This document shows, one piece after another, positions 1-6,380 of a stretch of DNA of 12,068 nt (within the stretch, counting starts at the first letter, position 1; each line of letters begins with the position of its first letter). The stretch is from Acidobacteriota bacterium (GTDB lineage Bacteria > Acidobacteriota > Vicinamibacteria > Vicinamibacterales > CAVVIG01), in contig JACPZV010000055.1 of the NCBI GenBank assembly GCA_016195295.1, positions 1-12,068 on the forward strand, in the 5' to 3' direction. A program made the translations under genes and the position numbers. The notes beneath the pieces are model-generated. The model was not told the origin of the DNA. It searched no databases and saw only the letters and a program-made list of their open reading frames with translations.

Positions 1-1170
1 GTGATCGCGGGATTCTCGAAGCGCGCCCTCGATCGCCTCGACTCCGAAGTCGTCGAGATTCTTCGGCTGAGCGCGTATCAGCTCCTCCATCTCGCTCGCG
101 TCCCTGCCTCGGCCGTCGTCGACGATGCGGCGAATCTGGTGAGACGCGTGGGCAAGCGCAGCGCCGTGGGATTCGTAAACGCCGTGCTCCGCGCGATATC
201 CCGCAGGCGAGCCAATCTCCCGCTGCCGCCGCGCCCTTCGGATCCCGGCGATCGTGAAGCGGCGCTCGAGTACTTGAGCATCACGCTCTCGCACCCGCGC
301 TGGCTCGTCTCCCGTTGGTACGACCGGCTCGGGTTCGACGCTGCTGAGGCGTGGCTTCAGTTCGACAATCATCCCGCGCCCGTCACGCTCAGGGCCAATC
401 GCCTTCGCGTTTCGCCCGAAGAGCTCGTCCGTCGCCTTGCGAGCGAGGACGTCGCGCTGCGACGCGGTCGATTCGCGCCGGATGCGTTCATCGTCGAGGC
501 CGGTCATCCGTTGCGCGGCTCGGGTCGCGACGCCGGCTGGTTCGTCGTGCAGGACGAGGCCTCGCAGCTCGTCACGCTGCTCGCCGGCGCGACTCCCGGG
601 CCCCGTGTGCTCGATACGTGCGCCTCTCCCGGCGGAAAGACGACGGCCCTTGCGGCCGCCATGGGAAACCGAGGCCTGCTCGTGGCTTGTGACGTCCAGA
701 ACCGTCGCATGGCGCTGCTCCGCCGCACCGTCGCGGTCAGCGGCGCGACGAACGTGCGGTTTGTCCAAGCCGATCTACTCAAGCCGCTGCCGTTCATGGA
801 GCGTTTCGACGGCGTCTTCGTGGACGCACCGTGCTCAGGCCTCGGCACGCTGCGGCGCGATCCCGACATCAAATGGCGGAGGCGCGAAGCGGATCTCGTC
901 GTCTACGCTGCCGCCGAGCTGACGATGTTGCAGCACGCCGCCGAGCTCGTGGCGCCCGGCGGACGTCTGACGTACGCGACGTGCTCGAGCGAACCGGAGG
1001 AGAACGAGGGCGTCGTCGACGCCTTTCTCGGCACCACGCCCGGATGTGTCGGCCTCTCGGCGCGCGACGCGCACCCGCGGCTGCCGGCGGCCGTCGTGGA
1101 CCCACGCGGCCATTTGCGGCGACAATCGCGGGGCGGTGCCAGTCGCGCGGCCCGTTCAGGGCCGCGATGA
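1..1170 (+). CDS. rsmB: 16S rRNA (cytosine-C5)-methyltransferase RsmB, 5' partial
   Basis: RsmB uses S-adenosylmethionine to methylate C5 of a 16S rRNA cytosine (C967 in E. coli). The visible 389 residues begin inside the N-terminal NusB-like RNA-binding domain (about 1-70), so the GTG at base 1 is most likely an internal valine codon and roughly 55-60 residues lie upstream of the window. The catalytic domain has the SAM-binding motif DTCASPGGKTT (205-215), motif IV DAPCSGLGTLRRDPDIKWRR (275-294) with its conserved Cys, and motif VI ATCSSEPEENE (326-336) with the catalytic Cys328. The last 18 or so residues, after GHLR (370-373), are Arg/Ala/Gly/Ser-rich and come from a hairpin repeat. The family's usual closing DGFF-x-A-x-L strand is absent, so the C-terminus looks replaced. 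Identity is secure; full activity is uncertain. Confidence 0.93.
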   Translation: MIAGFSKRALDRLDSEVVEILRLSAYQLLHLARVPASAVVDDAANLVRRVGKRSAVGFVNAVLRAISRRRANLPLPPRPSDPGDREAALEYLSITLSHPRWLVSRWYDRLGFDAAEAWLQFDNHPAPVTLRANRLRVSPEELVRRLASEDVALRRGRFAPDAFIVEAGHPLRGSGRDAGWFVVQDEASQLVTLLAGATPGPRVLDTCASPGGKTTALAAAMGNRGLLVACDVQNRRMALLRRTVAVSGATNVRFVQADLLKPLPFMERFDGVFVDAPCSGLGTLRRDPDIKWRRREADLVVYAAAELTMLQHAAELVAPGGRLTYATCSSEPEENEGVVDAFLGTTPGCVGLSARDAHPRLPAAVVDPRGHLRRQSRGGASRAARSGPR

Positions 1171-1192
1171 TCGCGGGGCTGAAAGCCCCGCG
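1125..1192. repeat. Double-hairpin REP-like repeat at the rsmB 3' end
   Basis: Two perfect inverted repeats lie back to back. CGCGGCCC (1146-1153) pairs with GGGCCGCG (1159-1166) across a 5-nt loop, and CGCGGGGCT (1172-1180) pairs with AGCCCCGCG (1184-1192) across GAA. The 10-mer ATCGCGGGGC occurs at 1125-1134 and again at 1170-1179. This resembles repetitive extragenic palindromes seen in many GC-rich genomes. No T-tract follows, so an intrinsic terminator is less likely. The rsmB stop codon (1168-1170) lies between the hairpins. Only one copy is visible here, so dispersal through the genome is inferred. Confidence 0.6.
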
Positions 1193-1230
1193 CTCCAAGG
1201 CAGGCGCGAGCCGCTCGAGTCAGCGCACGC

Positions 1231-1932
1231 GTGTTGACCGCGGGCAAAGTCCTGCTGCTTGTCGTTGCTCTGGCCGCCACCTACCTTCTGTTCGCCGCCG
1301 CCTCGATGCGGCTCGCGCTGCGCACCCGCGAGGTGCAAGTGCCGGACTTGACGAACCGATCGACGACCGACGCGAGCGCGATGGCAGGCCCGCTCGGTCT
1401 GACGCTGAAAGTGGAAGAAACCCGTCGGCCCAATGCCAAGATCGCCGCCGGACGCGTCGTCATGCAGGAACCGACCGCGGGATCGGTGGCGCGGCGCCAG
1501 CGCAGCATCAGAGTGTGGCTCAGCGCCGGTCCGCGAGCGTCGTCGGTGCCGCGTCTGGTCGGCGAGACGGAGCGCGCCGCGCAGTTGCGCCTCGCGCAGG
1601 ACGGCCTCACGCTGGCCGGCATCGCTGAAATCCGATCGCAGGCGGTCCCGGACGTGGTCGTGGCTCAGAATCCGCCGCCAAAAAGCGCCGGCGAAGAGGT
1701 CGCGCTCCTCGTCAATCGGGGCGAGCGTGGCGAGAGTTACGTGATGCCGGATCTCATCGGCGTCAACGGCGAGCGCGCGGCCGAGGTCCTGAGGAACCGC
1801 GGGTTCCGCGTCGCCGTCGTCGGCTCCGCGCCTTACCCTGGCGTCGCCGCCGGGATCGTCGTGCGACAGAATCCGCAGGGCGGATTTCAGATCAGTTCCG
1901 GTGAACCCATTTCGCTCGAGGTGAGCCGTTGA
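1231..1932 (+). CDS. Membrane-anchored triple PASTA-domain protein
   Basis: This 233-residue protein has one N-terminal membrane segment (about residues 6-27, Leu/Val/Ala-rich) followed by three PASTA domains at about 35-99, 104-163 and 170-232. Each opens with a V/M-P-D/R-L-x-G/N-like signature (VPDLTN, VPRLVG, MPDLIG) and contains the typical Q-x-P-x2-G or QNP motif. PASTA domains bind peptidoglycan fragments or beta-lactams in Ser/Thr kinases and penicillin-binding proteins, but no kinase or transpeptidase domain is fused here. The domains probably face the periplasm. A GTG start is used; the ORF begins 60 bases after the rsmB stop and its stop overlaps the rpe start. The exact role is unknown; a cell-wall link is inferred from domain content only. 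Confidence 0.85.
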   Translation: MLTAGKVLLLVVALAATYLLFAAASMRLALRTREVQVPDLTNRSTTDASAMAGPLGLTLKVEETRRPNAKIAAGRVVMQEPTAGSVARRQRSIRVWLSAGPRASSVPRLVGETERAAQLRLAQDGLTLAGIAEIRSQAVPDVVVAQNPPPKSAGEEVALLVNRGERGESYVMPDLIGVNGERAAEVLRNRGFRVAVVGSAPYPGVAAGIVVRQNPQGGFQISSGEPISLEVSR

Positions 1933-2612
1933 GCGTCCTCATCGCCCCATCGATCCTGTCGGCGGACTTCGCGGCGCTCGGCGACGCGATTGCCGCCGTC
2001 CAGGACGGCGGAGCGGATCTGATCCACGTCGACGTGATGGACGGCCATTTCGTGCCGAACATCACCATCGGGCCGCCGGTCGTGAAATCGATCCGGCGCG
2101 TCGCCAAGGTCCCGCTGGACGTGCACCTGATGATTCAGGATCCCGATCGCTATCTCGAGGCGTTCGCCGAGGCGGGCGCGTCGATGATCTCCGTCCACGT
2201 CGAAGTGCTTCCGCACCTGCACCGGACGGTGCACGCGATCAAAGCGCTCGGCGCCAAAGCCGGTGTCGTGCTGAACCCGTCGACGCCCGTGGTGGCACTT
2301 CAGGAGATTGCCCCAGACGTGGATTTCGTCCTGGTGATGTCGGTCAATCCGGGCTTCGGGGGTCAGACTTTCATTCCGCGGAGCGAGTCTAAAGTCCGTG
2401 AGGTGCGCGCATTGCTCGACGGCGCAGGCAATCGCGGACCCGTCGAGATCGACGGCGGGATCGACCGCGACAACGTTGCGCGCGTCGTCGCCGCCGGGGC
2501 GCACATCATCGTCGCCGGCCACGCCATCTTCGGCAGTTCCGATCCGGAACGCGCGACTCGCGAGCTCAAAGCCGCGGCGCTCGGCGCACGGACGTTGCCG
2601 GCGGCACGGTGA
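1929..2612 (+). CDS. rpe: Ribulose-phosphate 3-epimerase
   Basis: This enzyme interconverts D-ribulose-5-phosphate and D-xylulose-5-phosphate in the pentose phosphate and Calvin pathways. The 227 residues match the usual family size and TIM-barrel pattern. IAPSILSADF opens the protein. HVDVMDGHFVPN (33-44) supplies metal ligands His33 and Asp35, VHLMI supplies His66, and VEIDGGI (172-178) supplies catalytic Asp175. MSVNPGFGGQ (137-146) is the phosphate-side loop. The start is a TTG at 1929 overlapping the TGA of the PASTA gene (TTGA), preceded by a GAGGTGAG Shine-Dalgarno-like stretch at 1918-1925, which supports translational coupling. The last 15 or so residues are a less conserved tail. 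Confidence 0.96.
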   Translation: MSVLIAPSILSADFAALGDAIAAVQDGGADLIHVDVMDGHFVPNITIGPPVVKSIRRVAKVPLDVHLMIQDPDRYLEAFAEAGASMISVHVEVLPHLHRTVHAIKALGAKAGVVLNPSTPVVALQEIAPDVDFVLVMSVNPGFGGQTFIPRSESKVREVRALLDGAGNRGPVEIDGGIDRDNVARVVAAGAHIIVAGHAIFGSSDPERATRELKAAALGARTLPAAR

Positions 2613-3010
2613 GCCGGCTGTCGTCCGTGTCCCGGGTGCGCGTGCGCTACGCCGAAACCGACCAGATGGGCGTCGTCTACTACGCCAACTATTTCGTGTG
2701 GTTCGAAGTGGGTCGCACCGACTTGCTGCGCGGCGCCGGCTGGAGCTATCGCGAGATGGAGCACGATGGCTACAGCCTGCCGGTGATCGACGCGCAGTGC
2801 ACCTACCGCGGGTCGGCGAAGTACGACGATGAGGTCGAGGTGCGAACGACGGGATCGGCGATCTCGCCCGTGCGCCTGCAATTCAGCTACGAGGTCGTCC
2901 GGCCGGTCGACCACGTGACGCTGGCCACGGGCACGACCGTTCACGCCACGCTCGATCGCACGGGCCGTCCGTGCCGGCTCCCCGAGCGCGTGCGCGCGTT
3001 GTTTTCATGA
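2609..3010 (+). CDS. ybgC: YbgC/4-hydroxybenzoyl-CoA thioesterase family acyl-CoA thioesterase
   Basis: A single hotdog-fold protein of 133 residues. The signature RYAETDQMGVVYYANYFVWF (13-32) carries the catalytic Asp18 of the 4-hydroxybenzoyl-CoA thioesterase/YbgC family, and residues further on (YRGSAKYDDEVEV) fit the central beta-sheet. Family members hydrolyse acyl-CoA thioesters in the cytosol. In proteobacteria YbgC is linked to the Tol-Pal envelope system, but no tol genes are seen here. The GTG start overlaps the rpe stop (GTGA) and its own stop overlaps the next start (ATGA). Substrate cannot be read from sequence. The gene symbol indicates family rather than proven orthology. Confidence 0.88.
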   Translation: MSRLSSVSRVRVRYAETDQMGVVYYANYFVWFEVGRTDLLRGAGWSYREMEHDGYSLPVIDAQCTYRGSAKYDDEVEVRTTGSAISPVRLQFSYEVVRPVDHVTLATGTTVHATLDRTGRPCRLPERVRALFS

Positions 3011-3948
3011 AGGCACTCGTCACTGGCGCGGCCGGCTTCATCGGATCGACACTGGCGGAACGACTGGTCGCTCAGGGCGCCGACGTCGTCGGACTCGACT
3101 GCTTCACCGACTACTATCCGCGGGCCATCAAAGAGCGCAACCTGATCGGCCTGCGCGGCCACGCGCGTTTTCGTTTCGTCGAGGCGCGCATTCAGGACAC
3201 CGATCTCGCGGCGCTGCTCGGTGACTGCACCCACGTGTTTCATCTGGCCGCGCAGGCGGGCGTCCGCAAGAGCTGGGGACGCGACTTCTCCGTCTACACC
3301 GCCAACAACATCGAGGCGACGCAGATCCTGCTCGAAGCGGTTCGTGCGGTCTCGTCGATCGAGCGCCTGGTCTACGCCTCGAGTTCCTCGGTCTACGGCG
3401 ATCACGTGCCCATGCCGATGCGCGAGGACGCGCTCCCGCAGCCCGTGTCGCCGTACGGCGTGTCGAAGCTCGCGGCCGAACAGCTTTGTTACCTTTATTA
3501 CGCCAACTACAGCGTACCCGCCGTCTCGCTCCGTTACTTCACGGTGTACGGGCCGCGTCAACGCCCCGACATGGGCTTCCACAAATTCCTGCGCGCCGCA
3601 ATTCGCGGCGAATCCATCACCGTGTTTGGCGATGGCGAGCAGACGCGCGATTTCACGTTCGTCGACGATGCGGTCGCCGCCACCATCGCCGCCGCGTCGC
3701 GGGGCGTCCCGGGCCGCGTGTACAATATTGGTGGTGGATCGCGCGTCTCGATCAATGAGGTACTGGACCTCATCGGACGCGTCGCCGGCCGGCGCCCACT
3801 TGTGACCGTCGACGCCGCGCAGAAGGGCGACATGCGGCACACCTTCGCCGACACGTGGCTCGCGCGGATGGACCTCGGCTTCGCGCCTACGGTCGGACTC
3901 GAGACGGGCCTGGCGGCAGAACATCAATGGCTGGTTGGAATCCTGTGA
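3007..3948 (+). CDS. NAD-dependent sugar-nucleotide epimerase/dehydratase (UDP-glucuronate 4-epimerase-like)
   Basis: An extended short-chain dehydrogenase of 313 residues. GAAGFIG (7-13) is the NAD-binding glycine motif, YASSSSVYG (123-131) carries the active-site Ser region, and Y150-x3-K154 (YGVSK) is the catalytic pair. SLRYFTVYGPRQRPDM (174-189) and GDGEQTRDFTFVDD (208-221) are typical of nucleotide-sugar 4-epimerases and decarboxylases. The segment DCFTDYYPRAIKERNL (31-46) most resembles UDP-glucuronate 4-epimerases, but UDP-glucose epimerase or dehydratase activity is possible. I chose the ATG at 3007 because it gives the canonical MKALVTGAAGFIG start and overlaps the thioesterase stop. 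It probably supplies a precursor for surface polysaccharide. Confidence 0.88.
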   Translation: MKALVTGAAGFIGSTLAERLVAQGADVVGLDCFTDYYPRAIKERNLIGLRGHARFRFVEARIQDTDLAALLGDCTHVFHLAAQAGVRKSWGRDFSVYTANNIEATQILLEAVRAVSSIERLVYASSSSVYGDHVPMPMREDALPQPVSPYGVSKLAAEQLCYLYYANYSVPAVSLRYFTVYGPRQRPDMGFHKFLRAAIRGESITVFGDGEQTRDFTFVDDAVAATIAAASRGVPGRVYNIGGGSRVSINEVLDLIGRVAGRRPLVTVDAAQKGDMRHTFADTWLARMDLGFAPTVGLETGLAAEHQWLVGIL

Positions 3949-4748
3949 GCAGAGATCGCTGCGTTGGTCTCGCAAAACGGTTGGCCGTCTCGGCCGTGCT
4001 CGCCGCCGCTGCGGCGTGTGCCTCAAGTTCGCGAGGCCTCGTCCCCCCCGGCACGAGCGAGCCGGACAAATACTTATTCGATCGCGGCACGGCCGCGCTC
4101 GGCGCCAAGAAGTGGCTGACCGCGCGCGAGTTTTTCAAGCAGGTCGTGGAAACCTATACGCAGAGCCCGTATCGTCCCGACGCGAAACTCGGCATCGGCG
4201 ACACGTACCTCGGTGAAGGCACGTCGGAGGCGCTTGTACTGGCGATCAATGAGTTCCGGGAGTTCCTCTCCTTCTACCCGACGAACGCCAGGGCCGACTA
4301 CGCGCAGTACAAACTGGGGTTCGCGCATTACCGCCAGATGCGCAATCCTCAGCGCGATCAAACCGAGACGCGCGAGGCGATCAAGGAATATGAGATCTTT
4401 GTCGCGCGGTACCCGAACAGCCGCCTGATGCCGGAGGTCCGCGCCAAGCTCCGCGAATCACGCGATCGGCTGGGCGATTCGGACTATCAGGTCGGCTACT
4501 TCTACTACCGGCAACGCTGGTACCCAGGCGCGATCGATCGCTTCAAGGCGCTCCTCAAGAACGACGAAGCCTACACGGGACGCGATGCGGTGTACTACTA
4601 CCTCGCGGATTCGCTCGTGAAGCAGAAGCGGGAAGCGGAGGCGCTGCCCTACTTGGAAAAGCTCGTGCAGGAATTCGACAAGAGTCAGTACTTGCCCGAA
4701 GCGCAGAAGAAGCGGGCGGAGCTCAAGGCGCAGGCGCAGAGCAAGTGA
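3945..4748 (+). CDS. bamD: Outer membrane protein assembly factor BamD (TPR lipoprotein)
   Basis: BamD is the essential lipoprotein partner of BamA in the complex that folds beta-barrel proteins into the outer membrane. With the GTG at 3945 (overlapping the epimerase TGA) the protein has 267 residues, close to the family norm. A lipoprotein signal peptide has basic residues at 11-12, a hydrophobic stretch 13-24 and a likely acylated Cys25. Tetratricopeptide-type helices follow: DKYLFDRGTAAL (41-52), YRPDAKLGIGDTYL (76-89), then INEFREFLSFYP (101-112). The diagnostic BamD block comes next: RDQTETREAIKEYEIFVARY (137-156), PNSR, and the SDYQVGYFYYRQRWYPGAI helix (179-197). It closes the six-gene plus-strand run. 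Confidence 0.92.
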   Translation: MSRDRCVGLAKRLAVSAVLAAAAACASSSRGLVPPGTSEPDKYLFDRGTAALGAKKWLTAREFFKQVVETYTQSPYRPDAKLGIGDTYLGEGTSEALVLAINEFREFLSFYPTNARADYAQYKLGFAHYRQMRNPQRDQTETREAIKEYEIFVARYPNSRLMPEVRAKLRESRDRLGDSDYQVGYFYYRQRWYPGAIDRFKALLKNDEAYTGRDAVYYYLADSLVKQKREAEALPYLEKLVQEFDKSQYLPEAQKKRAELKAQAQSK

Positions 4749-4763
4749 CGCCAACTACGTCAC
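4745..4763. terminator. Stem-loop between convergent bamD and pgsA
   Basis: GTGACG (4745-4750) and CGTCAC (4758-4763) form a perfect 6-bp stem with a 7-nt loop. It spans the bamD TGA (4746-4748) and the TAG of the minus-strand gene (4755-4757). Its position between two converging genes suggests a bidirectional stop signal. There is no T-run on either side, so intrinsic termination is doubtful. Confidence 0.3.
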
Positions 4764-5218
4764 GCCGCGGACGAAGCCGAATCGGCGGAAGTAGTCCACG
4801 CCGGAGACGAGCGCGGTAATCACGACGACCCACAGCGCCGCCTGACCGACACGATCGAGGAAGAACTCGCGCATCTGGCCGTGCGCCAAGATCAGCGCGA
4901 GGATCGCGACCACCTGCGCGACCATCTTCACTTTGCCGAGCGGCGACGCGGGAATGGCCACGCCGCGCGCGTAGGCGACGCTGCGCAGCGCCGTGACGGC
5001 GAACTCGCGTCCGATGATGACCGCCACCATCCACGACGTCGGCGCGCGAGATACCCGTCGGCCCAATCGGTGAGCGACGCGAGTCCGAAGATGCCGGCGC
5101 CGACGATCTCGTTCGGCACGCCGAGAATCTGGCGTCCTTCGAATTTCGTCAGCAGCACGACCACGAGCAACGGGACGAGAAAAATGCGCGTCAGGGTCAA
5201 CGCATTCGGGAGGTTCAT
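4755..5218 (-). pseudogene. pgsA: CDP-diacylglycerol-glycerol-3-phosphate 3-phosphatidyltransferase, internally deleted and frameshifted
   Basis: PgsA makes phosphatidylglycerol-phosphate from CDP-diacylglycerol at the inner membrane. Reading from the ATG at 5218, residues 1-60 (MNLPNALTLTRIFLVPLLVV onward) are a normal PgsA N-terminus, ending with TDWADGYLARR. This contains the first part of the CDP-alcohol phosphotransferase motif (two Asp, G, A, R). The typical continuation, with G-x3-D-x3-D and roughly 30 residues, is missing. Family-like sequence resumes in another frame at about 5048 with APTSWMVAVIIGREF, continues through LGKVKMVAQVVAI and ends at the TAG at 4755. The change falls at GCGCGCCGA (5047-5039), which both halves share. 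A 1-2 base sequencing slip cannot explain the missing residues; either a real deletion or an assembly error can. As written, no active enzyme can be made. Confidence 0.85.
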
Positions 5219-5257
5219 GGCGGGCCGGTGGGCCCATGATATCATCGGTGGTTCCCG
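5219..5257. promoter_or_regulatory. Short divergent intergenic region with palindromic -10-like element
   Basis: This 39-bp gap separates pgsA (minus) from the pyrophosphorylase (plus). It holds the perfect 10-bp palindrome ATGATATCAT at 5236-5245, the only A/T-rich stretch. The palindrome gives TATCAT (5 of 6 matches to TATAAT) on both strands, at a position that would allow a very short leader for each gene. GGGCC (5222-5226) and GGCCC (5231-5235) form a second inverted repeat next to it. No good -35 hexamer is visible, so promoter function is tentative. Confidence 0.35.
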
Positions 5258-6313
5258 ATGAAGGCGATCCTCCTCGCTGGGGGCAAGGGCACGCGCCTGC
5301 GCCCGCTGACCATCCACACGCCGAAGCCGATCGTTCCGATCTTCGATCGGCCGTTCCTGCACTACCAGCTCGATCTCTTGAAGCAGGTGCCGGAAATAGA
5401 CGAGGTGATTCTCAGCCTCAACTATCAACCGCGCCGCATCGAGGAGATCTACGGCGACGGCGGCGACTCCGGGTTGGCCATCCGCTACGTCGTCGAACCC
5501 GTGCCGCTCGGGACGGCGGGCGCCGTGCGATACGCCGGCGAGTCGCTCCGCGAGTCAGTGGTCGTTTTCAACGGCGACGTGCTCACCCAGATCGATCTCG
5601 CGGCCGTGATCGCCCTGCACCGCGAGCGCAGGGCCAAGGCGACGATCGTGCTCACGCCCGTCGAGAATCCGGCGGCGTACGGCTTGGTGGAAACCGACGC
5701 CCGCGGCAACATCCAGCGGTTTCTGGAAAAACCCAGGGCGGACGAAATCACGTCGAACAACATCAACGCGGGCATCTACGTGCTCGAACCGGAGACCTTC
5801 GATCGCATTCCGAAGGACACGCCCTGGTCGATCGAGCGCGGCTTCTTCCCGTCGCTCATCGAGCGTCAAGAAACGTTCGTGGCGTACGTCTACGGCGGCT
5901 ACTGGATCGACATTGGCACGCCAGAAAAATACATCCAAGTACACCGGGACATCATGGACGCGCGGTACAACGTCGCGCCGTTCGCGGCCGCGCCGTCGAC
6001 GGCCTGCGTCTCGCCGCGCGCGCGGGTCGAAGAAGGCGCCGTTCTCCGCGGCCCGTGCTTCATCGACGAAGGCACGGTCATCAAAGCCGGCGCGCGCGTC
6101 GGCCCCTACAGCGTGATCGGACGACAGTGCCACGTCGAGGAAGACGCGGTCGTCGAGGACGCGATCGTGTGGGCCACCAGCCGGATCAGTCAGGAGGCCG
6201 TCGTCCAGCAGGCGATTCTCGGGCGACACTGCCACATCGGACGCAACGCCATCGTCAACCACGGAGCGGTCCTCGGCGACAAATCCGTCGTCACGGACTA
6301 CAGTCGTGTGTAA
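5258..6313 (+). CDS. NDP-sugar pyrophosphorylase, probably mannose-1-phosphate guanylyltransferase
   Basis: A nucleotidyltransferase of 351 residues joining a sugar-1-phosphate to an NTP. The N-terminal Rossmann-like domain has LAGGKGTRLRPLT (6-18), the TPKP lysine (Lys23), EPVPLGTAGA (80-89), FNGD (104-107), FLEKP (155-159), NAGIYVLEP (170-178) and GGYWIDIGTPEKYIQVHRDI (213-232). The C-terminal part (about 245-351) is a left-handed beta-helix built from hexapeptide repeats such as VSPRARVEEGAVL and GPCFIDEGTVIKAGARVG. This two-domain layout matches the GMPP-type mannose-1-phosphate guanylyltransferases. The adjacent phosphomannomutase supports GDP-mannose synthesis, but glucose-1-phosphate nucleotidyltransferase activity cannot be excluded. 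The ATG at 5258 gives the standard MKAILLAGG start. Confidence 0.88.
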   Translation: MKAILLAGGKGTRLRPLTIHTPKPIVPIFDRPFLHYQLDLLKQVPEIDEVILSLNYQPRRIEEIYGDGGDSGLAIRYVVEPVPLGTAGAVRYAGESLRESVVVFNGDVLTQIDLAAVIALHRERRAKATIVLTPVENPAAYGLVETDARGNIQRFLEKPRADEITSNNINAGIYVLEPETFDRIPKDTPWSIERGFFPSLIERQETFVAYVYGGYWIDIGTPEKYIQVHRDIMDARYNVAPFAAAPSTACVSPRARVEEGAVLRGPCFIDEGTVIKAGARVGPYSVIGRQCHVEEDAVVEDAIVWATSRISQEAVVQQAILGRHCHIGRNAIVNHGAVLGDKSVVTDYSRV

Positions 6314-6319
6314 GCTTCC

Positions 6320-6354
6320 TCAGTCCTCAGCCCTCAGCCCTCAGCCCTCAGCCC
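6320..6354 (+). repeat. Heptamer tandem repeat (TCAGCCC)n
   Basis: Five direct copies of a 7-bp unit lie between the pyrophosphorylase stop (6311-6313) and the mutase start (6381). TCAGTCC (6320-6326) is followed by four exact TCAGCCC units at 6327-6333, 6334-6340, 6341-6347 and 6348-6354, then a TGAGCG remnant. Short heptamer repeats of this kind are known from intergenic DNA of several bacterial groups. The function is unknown, and copy number could vary by slippage. Confidence 0.85.
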
Positions 6355-6380
6355 TGAGCGCGTAGCTCCGAGCCCTGGTC

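Noticed and set aside
1..3. GTG at base 1 as the true rsmB start
   Set aside because: The visible protein begins in the middle of the NusB-like domain, so this is almost certainly an internal codon of a gene that starts upstream.
2971..3006. Upstream start giving the epimerase 12 extra residues
   Set aside because: The added residues (MPAPRARARVVF) lie inside the thioesterase gene and precede the usual MKALVTGAAGFIG start; the ATG at 3007 with ATGA overlap is better.
3855..3944. Upstream start giving BamD 30 extra residues
   Set aside because: It would overlap the epimerase by over 90 bases and put an Arg/Gly-rich stretch before the lipoprotein signal; the GTG at 3945 places the signal peptide correctly.
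2941..4026. Long open frame on the minus strand opposite the thioesterase, epimerase and bamD start
   Set aside because: Arg/Asp/His-rich shadow translation with no domain pattern; the plus-strand genes have clear catalytic motifs over the same bases.
5031..5060. Simple 1-2 base frameshift in pgsA (sequencing slip)
   Set aside because: Restoring the frame would still leave about 30 conserved residues, including two catalytic aspartates, absent from every frame.
6320..6354. CRISPR array
   Set aside because: The units are 7-bp head-to-tail repeats with no spacers and no cas genes nearby.
5236..6357. Second plus-strand frame overlapping the pyrophosphorylase
   Set aside because: Arg-rich out-of-frame translation; its end merely reads through the heptamer repeat as a PQPSALS-like pattern.
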